From the NCBI RefSeq assembly GCF_014926405.1, contig NZ_JACXXJ020000001.1:123328-187327 (forward strand): 64,000 bases of DNA, read 5' to 3'. The position numbers and the translations under genes are program-made. Source of the stretch: Agrobacterium vitis (GTDB taxonomy: Bacteria; Pseudomonadota; Alphaproteobacteria; Rhizobiales; Rhizobiaceae). Below, piece after piece: positions 7,932-16,500 of the stretch (its first letter is position 1; every line of letters starts with the position of its first letter). The notes under the pieces are model-generated. The model did not search any database. It saw only the letters and a list, made by a program, of their open reading frames with translations, and was not told the DNA's origin.

Positions 7932-8141
7932 TCAAGGTTTCGGCAGCCGATAGCGGTCCAGCCAGGTCGGGCCGTGCGTGTTGCGCAGCTTGCGAAGGAT
8001 CTGGCCGTCATCGCAGCGGCCTTCGCCCATCCAGACGGTGTTGAGGATGCGCTTCCATGATCGGCCGTGCCTGACCGCGTAATGCTGAAGCGCCTTTACC
8101 TCCTGATCCGTGAGGGACGGAAGCGGTTCATGGCGCTTCAT
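7932..8141 (-). CDS. Small conserved plasmid protein
   Basis: A protein of 69 residues, basic, not assigned to a known family (begins MKRHEPLPSLTDQEVKAL; central WKRILNTVWMGEGR). The acidic, then helical N-terminal motif followed by Trp/Arg residues could bind nucleic acid. It is the last gene of a four-gene leftward operon; its ATG overlaps the stop of the preceding gene as ATGA, so it is translationally coupled. Confidence 0.6.
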   Translation of the reverse strand: MKRHEPLPSLTDQEVKALQHYAVRHGRSWKRILNTVWMGEGRCDDGQILRKLRNTHGPTWLDRYRLPKP

Positions 8142-8446
8142 GGTATCGTCTCCTGCAATGCCGCAATCGCGGACTGCTGACGCATAAGCTTCCGCGTCAG
8201 AGCATCGATCTCTGGCTGGCGCTGCGCGGTGATCGCCGCAAGATTGGAGCGGTAGCGGGTGAGGAAGGCTTCGGGTTCAGGAGGCCTGCCGCGGCGATAT
8301 CCGTATTTGCGCCGTCCAAGCGATGGGATCAGCGCGGTCATCCTGCGAATGATCTGGCGGTCGATCATGTCGAGCTGATGCCGCGTCTGCCGGCACGCTT
8401 CTTCCATGCGCCGCAATTCCGCCTGTCGATCGATGGACCGGTTCAT
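8138..8446 (-). CDS. Coiled-coil conserved hypothetical
   Basis: A protein of 102 residues, highly helical and charged, with heptad-like spacing in two stretches (about 5-40 and 65-100) and a basic linker around RRKYGYRRGRPPEPE. Likely a coiled-coil dimer. No catalytic motif. The start at 8446 is chosen because its ATG overlaps the stop of the DUF7007 gene as ATGA; a start at 8467 would add seven residues. It is the third gene of the 9800-7932 operon. Confidence 0.6.
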   Translation of the reverse strand: MNRSIDRQAELRRMEEACRQTRHQLDMIDRQIIRRMTALIPSLGRRKYGYRRGRPPEPEAFLTRYRSNLAAITAQRQPEIDALTRKLMRQQSAIAALQETIP

Positions 8447-9330
8447 GCCGCCGTCCTCCCCGTCCATGAGGCAAAGCTTGATGGACCGTCGTAGGCTGCG
8501 TGGCGCGCTTCATCGATGATGAAGCCGAAACGACCTGCTTCGTATTCGGGTGACGGCACGAGAAATCGCCGTTCCTCGCCGCCATGATCGCGCCTGCCTG
8601 CGCGCGTGGCGATCACCTCGGTCATGCCTGGATGATGATCCGATCGAAGTGCCGAGATCACGATCCAGTCGCTGGCGTGCTCGAGCTCGAACGCGCGGCG
8701 ATCCTTCACATGAGATTCGCCGTGAGCAAGCACAGTCGCGAAAATCGCCTCCCACGCATCGGGCTCCCAGTTCTTTAGCGTCTCGCTGGCGCAACGCTTC
8801 TCGAAGCCGGTGAACAGTTCAGGGAAGGTGTGCGCCACGGCAGCCCAGGCGCAATCCTCCTCGTAGAACCCGTCGTCCGCCCGGAGCAGCGGATCGACAA
8901 TGCGGTTTCGGTCGGCCGAGAGCTTAAAGCCGCCGTGGCTTGCAGTGGAGTGGAATTCGATCCCCTCGGCATAGGTTGTCGAGTGCTGGGCCGAACCCCA
9001 TGGCGTATGCACATGGGGGGCGATATTTCGACGTCCGAGCGCCTGTTTTTCGCGCTGATGTTCGGCCTGTTCGAGGACGTGTGCACTAAAAGCCGCCTCA
9101 TCGGCGAGTTCGCCGCAATGACCGTAGAAGTCTCCCCGTCGCCACTCGGGAAGCGGACGTCCAATCTTCCAGCCGGTGGCCAGATAATGCCGCCCGGCCT
9201 GACCTGGCAGCATGGCAAAGGCGTGATCGCCGACGCGGGCGACGGGGAACCCTTCGCAGGACAGACCAAAGAAAACCCCCGGAAATCCGGGGGTGCAGTC
9301 GGGCATGTTCGTGTTGGGAAGATCGATCAT
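8443..9330 (-). CDS. DUF7007-type plasmid protein
   Basis: A protein of 295 residues. The central part (about 110-220), with VHTPWG, the STASHGGFKLS segment and FYEEDCAWAAVAHTFPELF, matches my memory of the DUF7007 domain found on alphaproteobacterial plasmids; its function is unknown. The conserved His, Gly and acidic residues would fit an enzyme, but none is proven. The gene is coupled at both ends by ATGA overlaps to its neighbours at 9327 and 8446. Confidence 0.65.
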   Translation of the reverse strand: MIDLPNTNMPDCTPGFPGVFFGLSCEGFPVARVGDHAFAMLPGQAGRHYLATGWKIGRPLPEWRRGDFYGHCGELADEAAFSAHVLEQAEHQREKQALGRRNIAPHVHTPWGSAQHSTTYAEGIEFHSTASHGGFKLSADRNRIVDPLLRADDGFYEEDCAWAAVAHTFPELFTGFEKRCASETLKNWEPDAWEAIFATVLAHGESHVKDRRAFELEHASDWIVISALRSDHHPGMTEVIATRAGRRDHGGEERRFLVPSPEYEAGRFGFIIDEARHAAYDGPSSFASWTGRTAA

Positions 9331-9800
9331 GCGGCAGCCCTCCCTTCCACAACATCGGCGGCGATCTCATCCGCCGTGACGTCCTCGAGAACGGCGAACG
9401 GATAGCCATGGGTGGTCAGCCATTCCTCGGCAGCCTGCCGGCTCGCCGCGAGATGGACGAGCTCGGCGCTGTCGCCAGGGCGGTCGAAGACACGGTAACT
9501 GCCGACCGCCGGACGTTCGACGATGGTGAACATCAGGCTGGTTTCCAGCGAAAATGTGCGGTGGACGCGGATCGCAATAACACCGCCGCTGCCATAGTCG
9601 CCTTCGTGGAGCGTGAAGCTGGGCGGCAGGCTGATGTTGCCGGCGCCGCGCTCGTCCTGCTTGCGTATCAGCCGGCCTCTGCTGTTGTTGGTCTTCCACG
9701 CGGAGAGCTTTTTGCGATGGCGCTCCGGCGGGCGCGGCTGGCCGTTGGACCACGCCAGAACGGTGCCGATCGGCGCCAGGAATGCGAGATGTGCGGACAT
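9327..9800 (-). CDS. Conserved plasmid hypothetical protein
   Basis: A protein of 157 residues. The N-terminal half is basic (about residues 20-50, rich in Arg/Lys), followed by a beta-rich part (EGDYGSGGVIAIRVHRTFSLET) and a C-terminal helical segment with DVTADEIAADVVEG. No family recognised. It opens the operon 9800-7932 and lies 96 bases after the ParB-like gene, so it is probably co-transcribed with it. The stop overlaps the start of the DUF7007 gene. Confidence 0.55.
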   Translation of the reverse strand: MSAHLAFLAPIGTVLAWSNGQPRPPERHRKKLSAWKTNNSRGRLIRKQDERGAGNISLPPSFTLHEGDYGSGGVIAIRVHRTFSLETSLMFTIVERPAVGSYRVFDRPGDSAELVHLAASRQAAEEWLTTHGYPFAVLEDVTADEIAADVVEGRAAA

Positions 9801-9896
9801 GTTGATCTCCTTGATCTTTAGAGTTGGAAACGAAGCCGCCGCCAGTGGAAATCACCGGCGGCGCACAATCATTCGGAAGGAGAAGGAGGGTCGCGG
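9801..9896 (-). other. Short intergenic hairpin
   Basis: CGCCGCC and GGCGGCG arms with GTG/CAC inside (about 9836-9862) form a hairpin with one mismatch between the ParB-like stop and the next start. No T-run follows, so it could attenuate or stabilise the mRNA rather than terminate it. Confidence 0.35.
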
Positions 9897-11657
9897 CTAC
9901 TCCGCGGCGATCCCGTAAGCATCCTGCTCTTCGTCAGGATCGACGGCTTCGGGAGCATCGTCGGCGCTGTCTGGAAGGTCGGCCTCGTCTTCGGGGGTGG
10001 CGAGGCCCTCTTCTCTATCAAGGTCGGACTCATCGACGTCTGCTTCTTCCGCGCTGTCGTCGGCATCGAGAACCTCGCCACTCTTGATGAGATCCACGAT
10101 GTCCTGCGGATCGGGCGCGAAGAGTGCGGTCGTGTGAACGAAGCGCTCTTGCCTGAAATGATCAACGAGAGCCGCACGAGTCTCCCGCACCTTCTGGCGA
10201 GCAAGCACGTTCGCCTCCTTCGCCGCTGCTTCCATCGCCTGGCGAGACAGGCACAGCAGAAAGTCCTCCGAGCCCATGTTCGGCAGGAAGTTGTCGGCGC
10301 CGATCGCGTGACCTGCGATCCTGGAGATCACCCCGCTGTTGGACATACCCCGCCGGCACGACAGCACATCGATCAGCATCGAACGCGCGGCCACGCGCAG
10401 TGTCTCCACGTCGAAGGCGAGCCTGCCGTCTTCGCCGATCAGCCGGGCGGCGTGGCGCTTGAAGCGCTTCGACCCGAACACGGTATCGGTCGCGCCGGAA
10501 TCCACGCGGACGTTCAGGCCGGCGAATGCAAGCACGAGCAGGGCCATCAGCATGTCGTCCTCGATCGGGGCGCGTCCAAGCGCCTCATGCAGGGCGTCGG
10601 TGCGGAAGTCGCCGATCATGTCCTGCCCCTTCTGGGTCACATCCGGGCGCGGCTTTGGCGTGTCGACGATTGCATCATCGGCTTCGGCTAGACCGCCCGC
10701 GGTCGCCGCGCCGCCTTTGCCCTTCTTCTTGTCCTCGGGCATGCGGAAGGCGACCGACTGCACCTTGCCGTCACGGTCGAGATACATGGCGACGTGGTCG
10801 GATTTCGAAGGCTTGCCGTAGACGCGTTCCGCCTTTTTGGGCAGCTCCGGCTGGCCCCAGTTGTTGACCTCGACGATCGACCCCTGCTTCGGAAGCGTCG
10901 TCGTCATCCATTCCTGCTGGGCGCCGAGAAACGCTTCCACGTTAGTGGTGTATCGGCTGTCCTGGTCAGCTGGTGCAAACAGATCCTCGACCCATTCGAT
11001 TCCGTAGGCGCTGGCAAGATCGTCGCCGAAGCTCGCATCCTTGGCAAACATGCGCGTCTTTGAAAGAGACCGGGAGATGTTGTACCAGTCCGCCCGCTCG
11101 GTCTTCTTGGCCTTGTTCGCCTTCCACACCTCCCTCTGCTCGTCGAGCGAAGCGGCCGCGATGGTGCGCAGCTGCTGCTCGTTGGGGATATCGCCGAGCG
11201 CCATATGGTCGAGCATGGCCGGCAGCACGTTGGCCAGAAGCCGAAGCTTCCTGATTTGCCGGACCGGCAGGGCGAGTGCGATACCGATCGCTTCCTCGGT
11301 CCAGCCGAGAGCGACGAGACGTTCGATGCCACGCCATTGGTCGACGGCGCCAAGAGGCTCTCTCGCGATATTTTCGACCATTGAGCGCATGGCGCCATTG
11401 TCGTTGGCAGCCTCGCGGACGATCACCTCGATTTCCTCAAGGCCAGCGGCGATGGCCTGCCGGACACGGCGATGGCCTGCTTGGATGATATAGCCGTTGC
11501 CGCCATCGGTTTCGGGTGAGACCACTGGAGGTTGGATAATGCCGACAGCCTTCACCGTAGCCAGCAGCAGTGCATCGGCTTGTGGGGACGATTTCGAGCG
11601 GCGCGCATCGTCGGGATTGTCCTTCAGCCCGCGGGGGTCGAGTTTAAGGATTTGCAT
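9897..11657 (-). CDS. ParB/RepB/Spo0J-family protein
   Basis: A protein of 586 residues, much longer than partition ParB proteins (about 300). The N-terminal ParB/Srx-like nuclease-fold domain has the GHRR box at 61-64. A helix-turn-helix segment follows at about 119-142 (TEEAIGIALALPVRQIRKL). The C-terminal 250 residues are acidic at the end. In plasmid leading regions, proteins of this kind accompany ArdC and methyltransferases and are not true partition proteins; no parA or parS-like array is next to it here. The role in DNA binding or cleavage is inferred. It has a 260-base structured leader upstream and probably drives the four genes downstream as well. Confidence 0.8.
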   Translation of the reverse strand: MQILKLDPRGLKDNPDDARRSKSSPQADALLLATVKAVGIIQPPVVSPETDGGNGYIIQAGHRRVRQAIAAGLEEIEVIVREAANDNGAMRSMVENIAREPLGAVDQWRGIERLVALGWTEEAIGIALALPVRQIRKLRLLANVLPAMLDHMALGDIPNEQQLRTIAAASLDEQREVWKANKAKKTERADWYNISRSLSKTRMFAKDASFGDDLASAYGIEWVEDLFAPADQDSRYTTNVEAFLGAQQEWMTTTLPKQGSIVEVNNWGQPELPKKAERVYGKPSKSDHVAMYLDRDGKVQSVAFRMPEDKKKGKGGAATAGGLAEADDAIVDTPKPRPDVTQKGQDMIGDFRTDALHEALGRAPIEDDMLMALLVLAFAGLNVRVDSGATDTVFGSKRFKRHAARLIGEDGRLAFDVETLRVAARSMLIDVLSCRRGMSNSGVISRIAGHAIGADNFLPNMGSEDFLLCLSRQAMEAAAKEANVLARQKVRETRAALVDHFRQERFVHTTALFAPDPQDIVDLIKSGEVLDADDSAEEADVDESDLDREEGLATPEDEADLPDSADDAPEAVDPDEEQDAYGIAAE

Positions 11658-11925
11658 GAGATTGGCTCCTTCGGGGATTGCTGAGCCGGCGCCTTGCCAG
11701 CCCCTTTTTCGTCTTCAGTTCTTTCCGAAGACACTTCCCGGACCGCGGAGCGGACGGGCCGGTGCAACTGCGGCTGAGCATCCCTGCCCGGCTGGTCAAG
11801 CAGGGCTGACAGCCCTGCGCAGGGCGACGGGCCGGGATCGCGAGTGGCGCGGTTGAGCGCAAGCGTCAGCGGCCTGCCCGATCTGCGAGCAAGCTTCCCC
11901 CTTTCCCTATTTTCTCATTTCAGGA
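11658..11925 (-). promoter_or_regulatory. Structured leader of the ParB-like gene
   Basis: A GC-rich noncoding stretch of about 265 bases. A perfect hairpin GCAGGGCT-GAC-AGCCCTGC lies at 11800-11818, and further CCCTGC/GCAGGG copies nearby allow alternative pairings. At the far end is the purine-rich box AAATGAGAAAATAGGGAAAG (leftward strand, about 11920-11895), similar to boxes in the leaders of ardC, DUF1419 and the Toprim gene. GAAGGAG is the likely ribosome-binding site just before the ATG at 11657. Confidence 0.45.
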
Positions 11926-12037
11926 GAGCGATTATATAAATTCAAAATAATCGGTCGCGATTTGCGAAGACCGGATACAGAAAATCGACCTGAGATATGC
12001 GGTAGGCGCTTTGAGCCTTCTGCGGGCGCTGGTGTTT
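11926..12037. other. Intergenic stretch after the MDR oxidoreductase gene
   Basis: It is A/T-rich at 11930-11955 in contrast with its surroundings, which would fit a leftward promoter for the ParB-like leader. No terminator with a clear stem and T-run was found behind the oxidoreductase stop at 12038. Confidence 0.35.
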
Positions 12038-13021
12038 TTACGCGATGTTCACGACCAGTTTGCCGAAGTGTCCTGCATCACGAAGTGCATTATAGGCAGC
12101 TTCGGCTTCGGCGAACGGGAAGACCTGATCGACTTGCGGCTTGATGCCGGTTCTCACCAAGGCGGCGAGTGTCGCGACCGGACCGACATAGATCCCTTGC
12201 AGCGTGATCCTCTTTTCCAGAATCGCCCCTGTATCGATATGACCGTCAAAGCCGGTCAGCACGCCCATGAGTGAAATACGCCCATCGAACCGGGTGGCCT
12301 TGAGCGTTTGACTGAGCGTCGCGGGGCCTGCCACATCCACCGCCAGGTCAGCACCGACACCGTCCGTCAGACGCAGCACTTCGTCCTCCCAGGCCGTTGT
12401 GCGGCGATAGTTGATCATTTCATCCGCCCCGAGCGCGCGGGCACGCTCAAGCTTTTCGTCGGAACTGGAGGTGATGATGACACGGGCGCCCGCCAGTTTT
12501 GCGAGTTGAAGGGCGAAGATCGAAACGCCACCAGTTCCGAGCAGGAGGACCGTTTCACCTGGCTGCAAGGGCCGACGCTCGAACAGGGCCGAAAATGCGG
12601 TCACCCCGGCGCATGGTAAGGTCGCGGCCTCCTCGAACGTCATGGCATCGGGAATGCGCACGATACTGTTCGATGGAACAACGATACGTTCCGTCAGCAC
12701 GCCGTCCATCGTCTGGCCGCCGAGACTTGTGGCCTTCTTCGCGGGGGTGATCGGGCCTTCCACCCATCCGGGCATGAAGCCGATTACGACGCGATCGCCG
12801 ACCTTCCAGTCTTCCACGCCTTCGCCAACAGCTGCTACAACGCCCGCGCCGTCCGAGAGCGGAACAACGTCCTTGAAGTTCCTGGCAATAACCAGGTCCC
12901 GGTAGTTCAGCGAAGCAGATCGCACGTCTACGGCAACCTCGCCTTTTTCGGGCTGGCGCACGTCGCCTTGCGTGAGCTTGAGACGGCGGGTTTCGTTTCC
13001 GGTCAGAATGTATCGGTGCAT
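12038..13021 (-). CDS. Zinc-independent MDR-family NAD(P)H:quinone-type oxidoreductase
   Basis: Medium-chain dehydrogenase/reductase, 327 residues, usual for this family. The GroES-like N-terminal domain carries SLNYRDLVIARN. The Rossmann domain has the nucleotide motif GTGGVSIFALQLAK around residues 160-175. Structural and catalytic zinc ligands of alcohol dehydrogenases are absent, so a quinone- or enone-reductase role is more likely than alcohol oxidation. It is divergent from an HxlR-type regulator, 82 bases away, the classic arrangement for electrophile-responsive reductases. The pair interrupts the plasmid backbone block and looks like a self-contained insert. Confidence 0.85.
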   Translation of the reverse strand: MHRYILTGNETRRLKLTQGDVRQPEKGEVAVDVRSASLNYRDLVIARNFKDVVPLSDGAGVVAAVGEGVEDWKVGDRVVIGFMPGWVEGPITPAKKATSLGGQTMDGVLTERIVVPSNSIVRIPDAMTFEEAATLPCAGVTAFSALFERRPLQPGETVLLLGTGGVSIFALQLAKLAGARVIITSSSDEKLERARALGADEMINYRRTTAWEDEVLRLTDGVGADLAVDVAGPATLSQTLKATRFDGRISLMGVLTGFDGHIDTGAILEKRITLQGIYVGPVATLAALVRTGIKPQVDQVFPFAEAEAAYNALRDAGHFGKLVVNIA

Positions 13022-13103
13022 GTGAGATATCTCCTTTTGAGAGATCCACCATAGGGGTACAAGTCATATCTATGAAGTACACACAAATTACGCATGTAGT
13101 ATC
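13022..13103. promoter_or_regulatory. Divergent promoter region with a possible HxlR operator
   Basis: Two GTAC half-sites at 13057-13060 and 13077-13080 are 20 bases apart, about two helical turns, inside GGGTAC...GAAGTACAC. HxlR-type dimers often bind such spaced half-sites and repress both divergent genes. AAGGAG on the leftward strand (13034-13039) serves the oxidoreductase gene. Confidence 0.4.
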
Positions 13104-13463
13104 ATGAATGATAGTATCCCCATTAAGCGCACACGCCGCCGCGCCGACAAGACGGGGTGCGCGGTCGAGGCAACCCTGTCGGTCATCGGCGGCATCTGGA
13201 AGCCGGTTATCCTGTTTCACCTCCTGGAAGGAAAGCTGCGCTTCAATGCGCTTTGTCGCCTCGTACCGGCCGCTACCCCCCGCATGATGACCTTACAATT
13301 GCGCGAGCTGGAAGCGGATGGGGTCATCAACCGGATTGTTTACCCGGAGGTGCCGCCGAAGGTGGAATATGAACTCACCGCGTCGGGCATTTCCCTTGCT
13401 CCCGTCCTGATAGCGATGCGGGATTGGGGAGAGCGACTTCAAAGAAACGAGGAAAACGCATAG
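13104..13463 (+). CDS. HxlR-family transcriptional regulator
   Basis: A protein of 119 residues with the HxlR winged-helix domain: CAVEATLSVIGGIWKPVIL near residues 15-33, and FNALCRLVPAATPRMMTLQLRELEADG as the recognition region. HxlR regulators sense reactive carbonyls or quinones, often through the conserved N-terminal cysteine, here about C15. It is divergently transcribed from an MDR oxidoreductase, the likely target. Confidence 0.9.
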   Translation: MNDSIPIKRTRRRADKTGCAVEATLSVIGGIWKPVILFHLLEGKLRFNALCRLVPAATPRMMTLQLRELEADGVINRIVYPEVPPKVEYELTASGISLAPVLIAMRDWGERLQRNEENA

Positions 13464-13558
13464 GGCGATCAAGGTCGGACTGTCGCGAGACTTTCACTTG
13501 CGCGATAGAAACTCCCATGAAAATTCAACGCCGGCGATTTTGTCTCACTGTTAAAATT

Positions 13559-16500
13559 TTACGCCGCCATTGGCGGTGCCGCGCCCTCAACATCCGCGGC
13601 CAGTGAAGCCTCCACCTCCGCAAGCTGCAAGCGTTTCTCGGCCAGCTCGCCGGCGAAGGCAAAGTCGCCGCCATCGTCGCGCGTCTGGTATGACGCGAGC
13701 CTGCGGCGGGCGTCAGCAAGGCGCTGGCGATTGCGCTCGCGTTCACCCTCGAAATCATCAAGCGCGTGCTCGAGGCGGGAGACGGCACCGAGCGGCGTGA
13801 CCGTCACGGGCAGATCGATCTCGAAATCCGCGCCGGTGCGCATCAGCATGGTGGTGTAGCGATAATTGTCATGGCCGAAGCGTTCGCCGCGATATTCCAA
13901 ATCGAAGCCGCCGATCGACGCGATCACCGTCTCGTCGTCCTGCTGGAGTTGTACCTGGGTCAGGATCTCCTTCATCAAGGCACGACCGGCCTCCTTGCGC
14001 TCGGCATAGACCTTGCCCATGACCGTCATCGAGAAGGCGGCGCCAGCGGTCGAAAGCAGACGCTCGATATCCTGGCCAACCTCTGCGATCCGCCGCGTGG
14101 CATACTCGATATCGCGTTCGGCGTCGCGAAGCTGGCGGCGAACGGCGTGCTGGTCGTCAATGTGTGCCGCGCGCAGGCGTTCCAGCCGCGCGATGTCGGC
14201 CTCCAACCCCGCCTTCTGCATCAGGCGCTGGTCGCCCGAGGCGATCGCCTTGGCCATGGCGAACTGGTTCGCCTGCCCCTCGCCGAGATCTTCGAGACGC
14301 CGGATGGAGGTATCACCGGAAAGGGCCGCCGCGATGAACCGGGCCTTGCGCTCATTATTCTGCCACATCGTGGCATCGAGGCTGCCTTCGGTGGCGTAGG
14401 CGAAGATATCGACCTCGTCATGCTGGTTGCCCTGGCGCACGATGCGGCCCTCGCGCTGCTCGATCTGGGAAGGGAGCCAGGGCACGTCGAGATGATGGAG
14501 TGCCTTTAGCCGCAGTTGCGCATTGACGCCGGTCCCCATCGTCTCCGACGAGCCGATCAGGAACCGGACCCTGCCTGCCCGGACGTCGCCAAACAGCCGC
14601 TGCTTCGCCTCCGATTTCTTGAAGTCCTGCATGAAGGCGATCTCCGATGCCGGCACGCCTAAGCGGATCAGTTCGTCACGAATCCAGCGATAGGCGGAAA
14701 AGCCTCTGGTCTTCTCGACGCTGATGGTGCCCAGATCGGAAAAGATCATCTGCGCAGCACCTGGCAGTTCGAACGGCTTGCCATCATGGCGGAGATAGGT
14801 GCTGCCCTCGGTCGCCTTCCAGATATTGAAGGCATTCGAGATGAGACTGTTGAGCTTGTTGTCCGCCTCATTGTCATTGTCGGCATCCACGAGGCGCAGG
14901 TCGATCGCCGCATGCCGGCCATCGGTGATGACGGAAAGCAGGATGTCGTCGCCGGGTTCGGGCGGCCGGTCGCGCTCCTCGATCGCCTTGATGCGCTCGG
15001 CCAGCACCATCTGGTAGTGCTTGAACGCCTGTGTTGGCTTCGACGTGACGATCTGGCGCCTGCCGGTCGAGACCGCCGGCACCTTTACATACTCGCGCAA
15101 GTCCGCCGGCATCACGACATCCGCGAAGCTGCGGAACATCGCGATCAGTTCTGGCACGTTGACGAAGCTCGCGAAGCGGGAGACCGGCTTGTACTTGCCG
15201 GAAGGCTGAAGCTCCAGCTCGGTGGTGGTGTCGCCGAAGGTTGACGCCCAGGCGTCGAACTCGTGCAGGCCGCGCTCCATCAGCGCCGGGTGGCCCATCA
15301 ACCGCTGGACAGAGAACATTTCGCCGAGCGTATTTGTGATCGGCGTGCCCGAAGCGAGGACAAGCGCCCGGCCGGGATTGATCGTCTCGATGAAACGGGA
15401 TTTCACATAGAGATCCCAGGCCCGCTGCGAGCCGTTCGGATCGACGCCCTTCAACGTCGACATATTGGTTGCGAAGCTGAGCTTTCTGAACTCCTGCGCC
15501 TCGTCGACGATGATCTGGTCGACGCCGATCTCGGCGATGGTGAGGAGATCGTCCTTGCGGGTGGAAAGCGCTTCGAGCCGCTCCTGCAGCCCTTCCTTCA
15601 GGCGCTCGAGGCGCTTGCGAGAGACGCGGTCCTCATCCTCGACCTTTAGGAGTAGGGTTTCGTAGAGCTCCAGTTCGTCGTGGATCATCTGTTGTTCAAA
15701 CACCGCCGGCACACCGATGAACCTGAAGGCGGAATGCGTGATGATGATCGCATCCCAGGTTGCCGTCGCCGCGCGCGACAGGAACCGGGCGCGCTTGTCC
15801 TTCGAAAAATTTGTCTCGTCCGCAACGAGGATGCGAGCCGTGGGATAGAGCGCCAGGAACTCGCGCGCGGCCTGCGCAAGGCAATGCCCCGGCACGACCT
15901 GCATCGCCTTGGCGACCAGGCCGAGACGCCGCTGCTCCATGATGCTTGCTGCCATCGTCATGGTCTTGCCGGCGCCGACGGCATGGGCGAGATAGGTCGA
16001 GCCGGCCGAGATGATCCTCCAGATCCCGCGTTTCTGATGCCCGTAGAGAACAAAGGCGCCTGAGGCGCCTGGAAGTTTGAGATGATCGCCGTTGAACTTT
16101 CGCGGCGCGATGTTGTTGAAGCGGTCGTTATAGACGCGTGCCAGCCGGTCGGTGCGATCGGGATCGGACCATATCCAGCGCTGGAAGGCCTGCTTGATCT
16201 TGTGAAGCTTTTCCTTGGCCGCTTCGGTATCGACGACGTTGAGAACCCGCTTTTCGCTGTCGCCGTCCCTGATCGTATCGAAGATCTGCGGCACCCGGCT
16301 GTTCAGGGCATCGGACAGCAGTTCGCCGGCATGGCGGCGGTCCGTTCCCCATTCGGATGTTCCGGCGGCGAGGTAGGAAAGCTGGCGGGCCTCGACGGTC
16401 CATGACGCCAGTTCGGGCATGTGATGGATCCGGATATCGGTTCCCATCGTCTCCTTGACGAAGGCGACGACATCTCCAGCCGGTATCCACGGAGCGCCGA

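Noticed and set aside
9897-11657. True partition ParB of a parABS locus
   Set aside because: The protein is almost twice the usual size, no parA gene is adjacent and no parS-like cluster was seen, so it is called only ParB-family.
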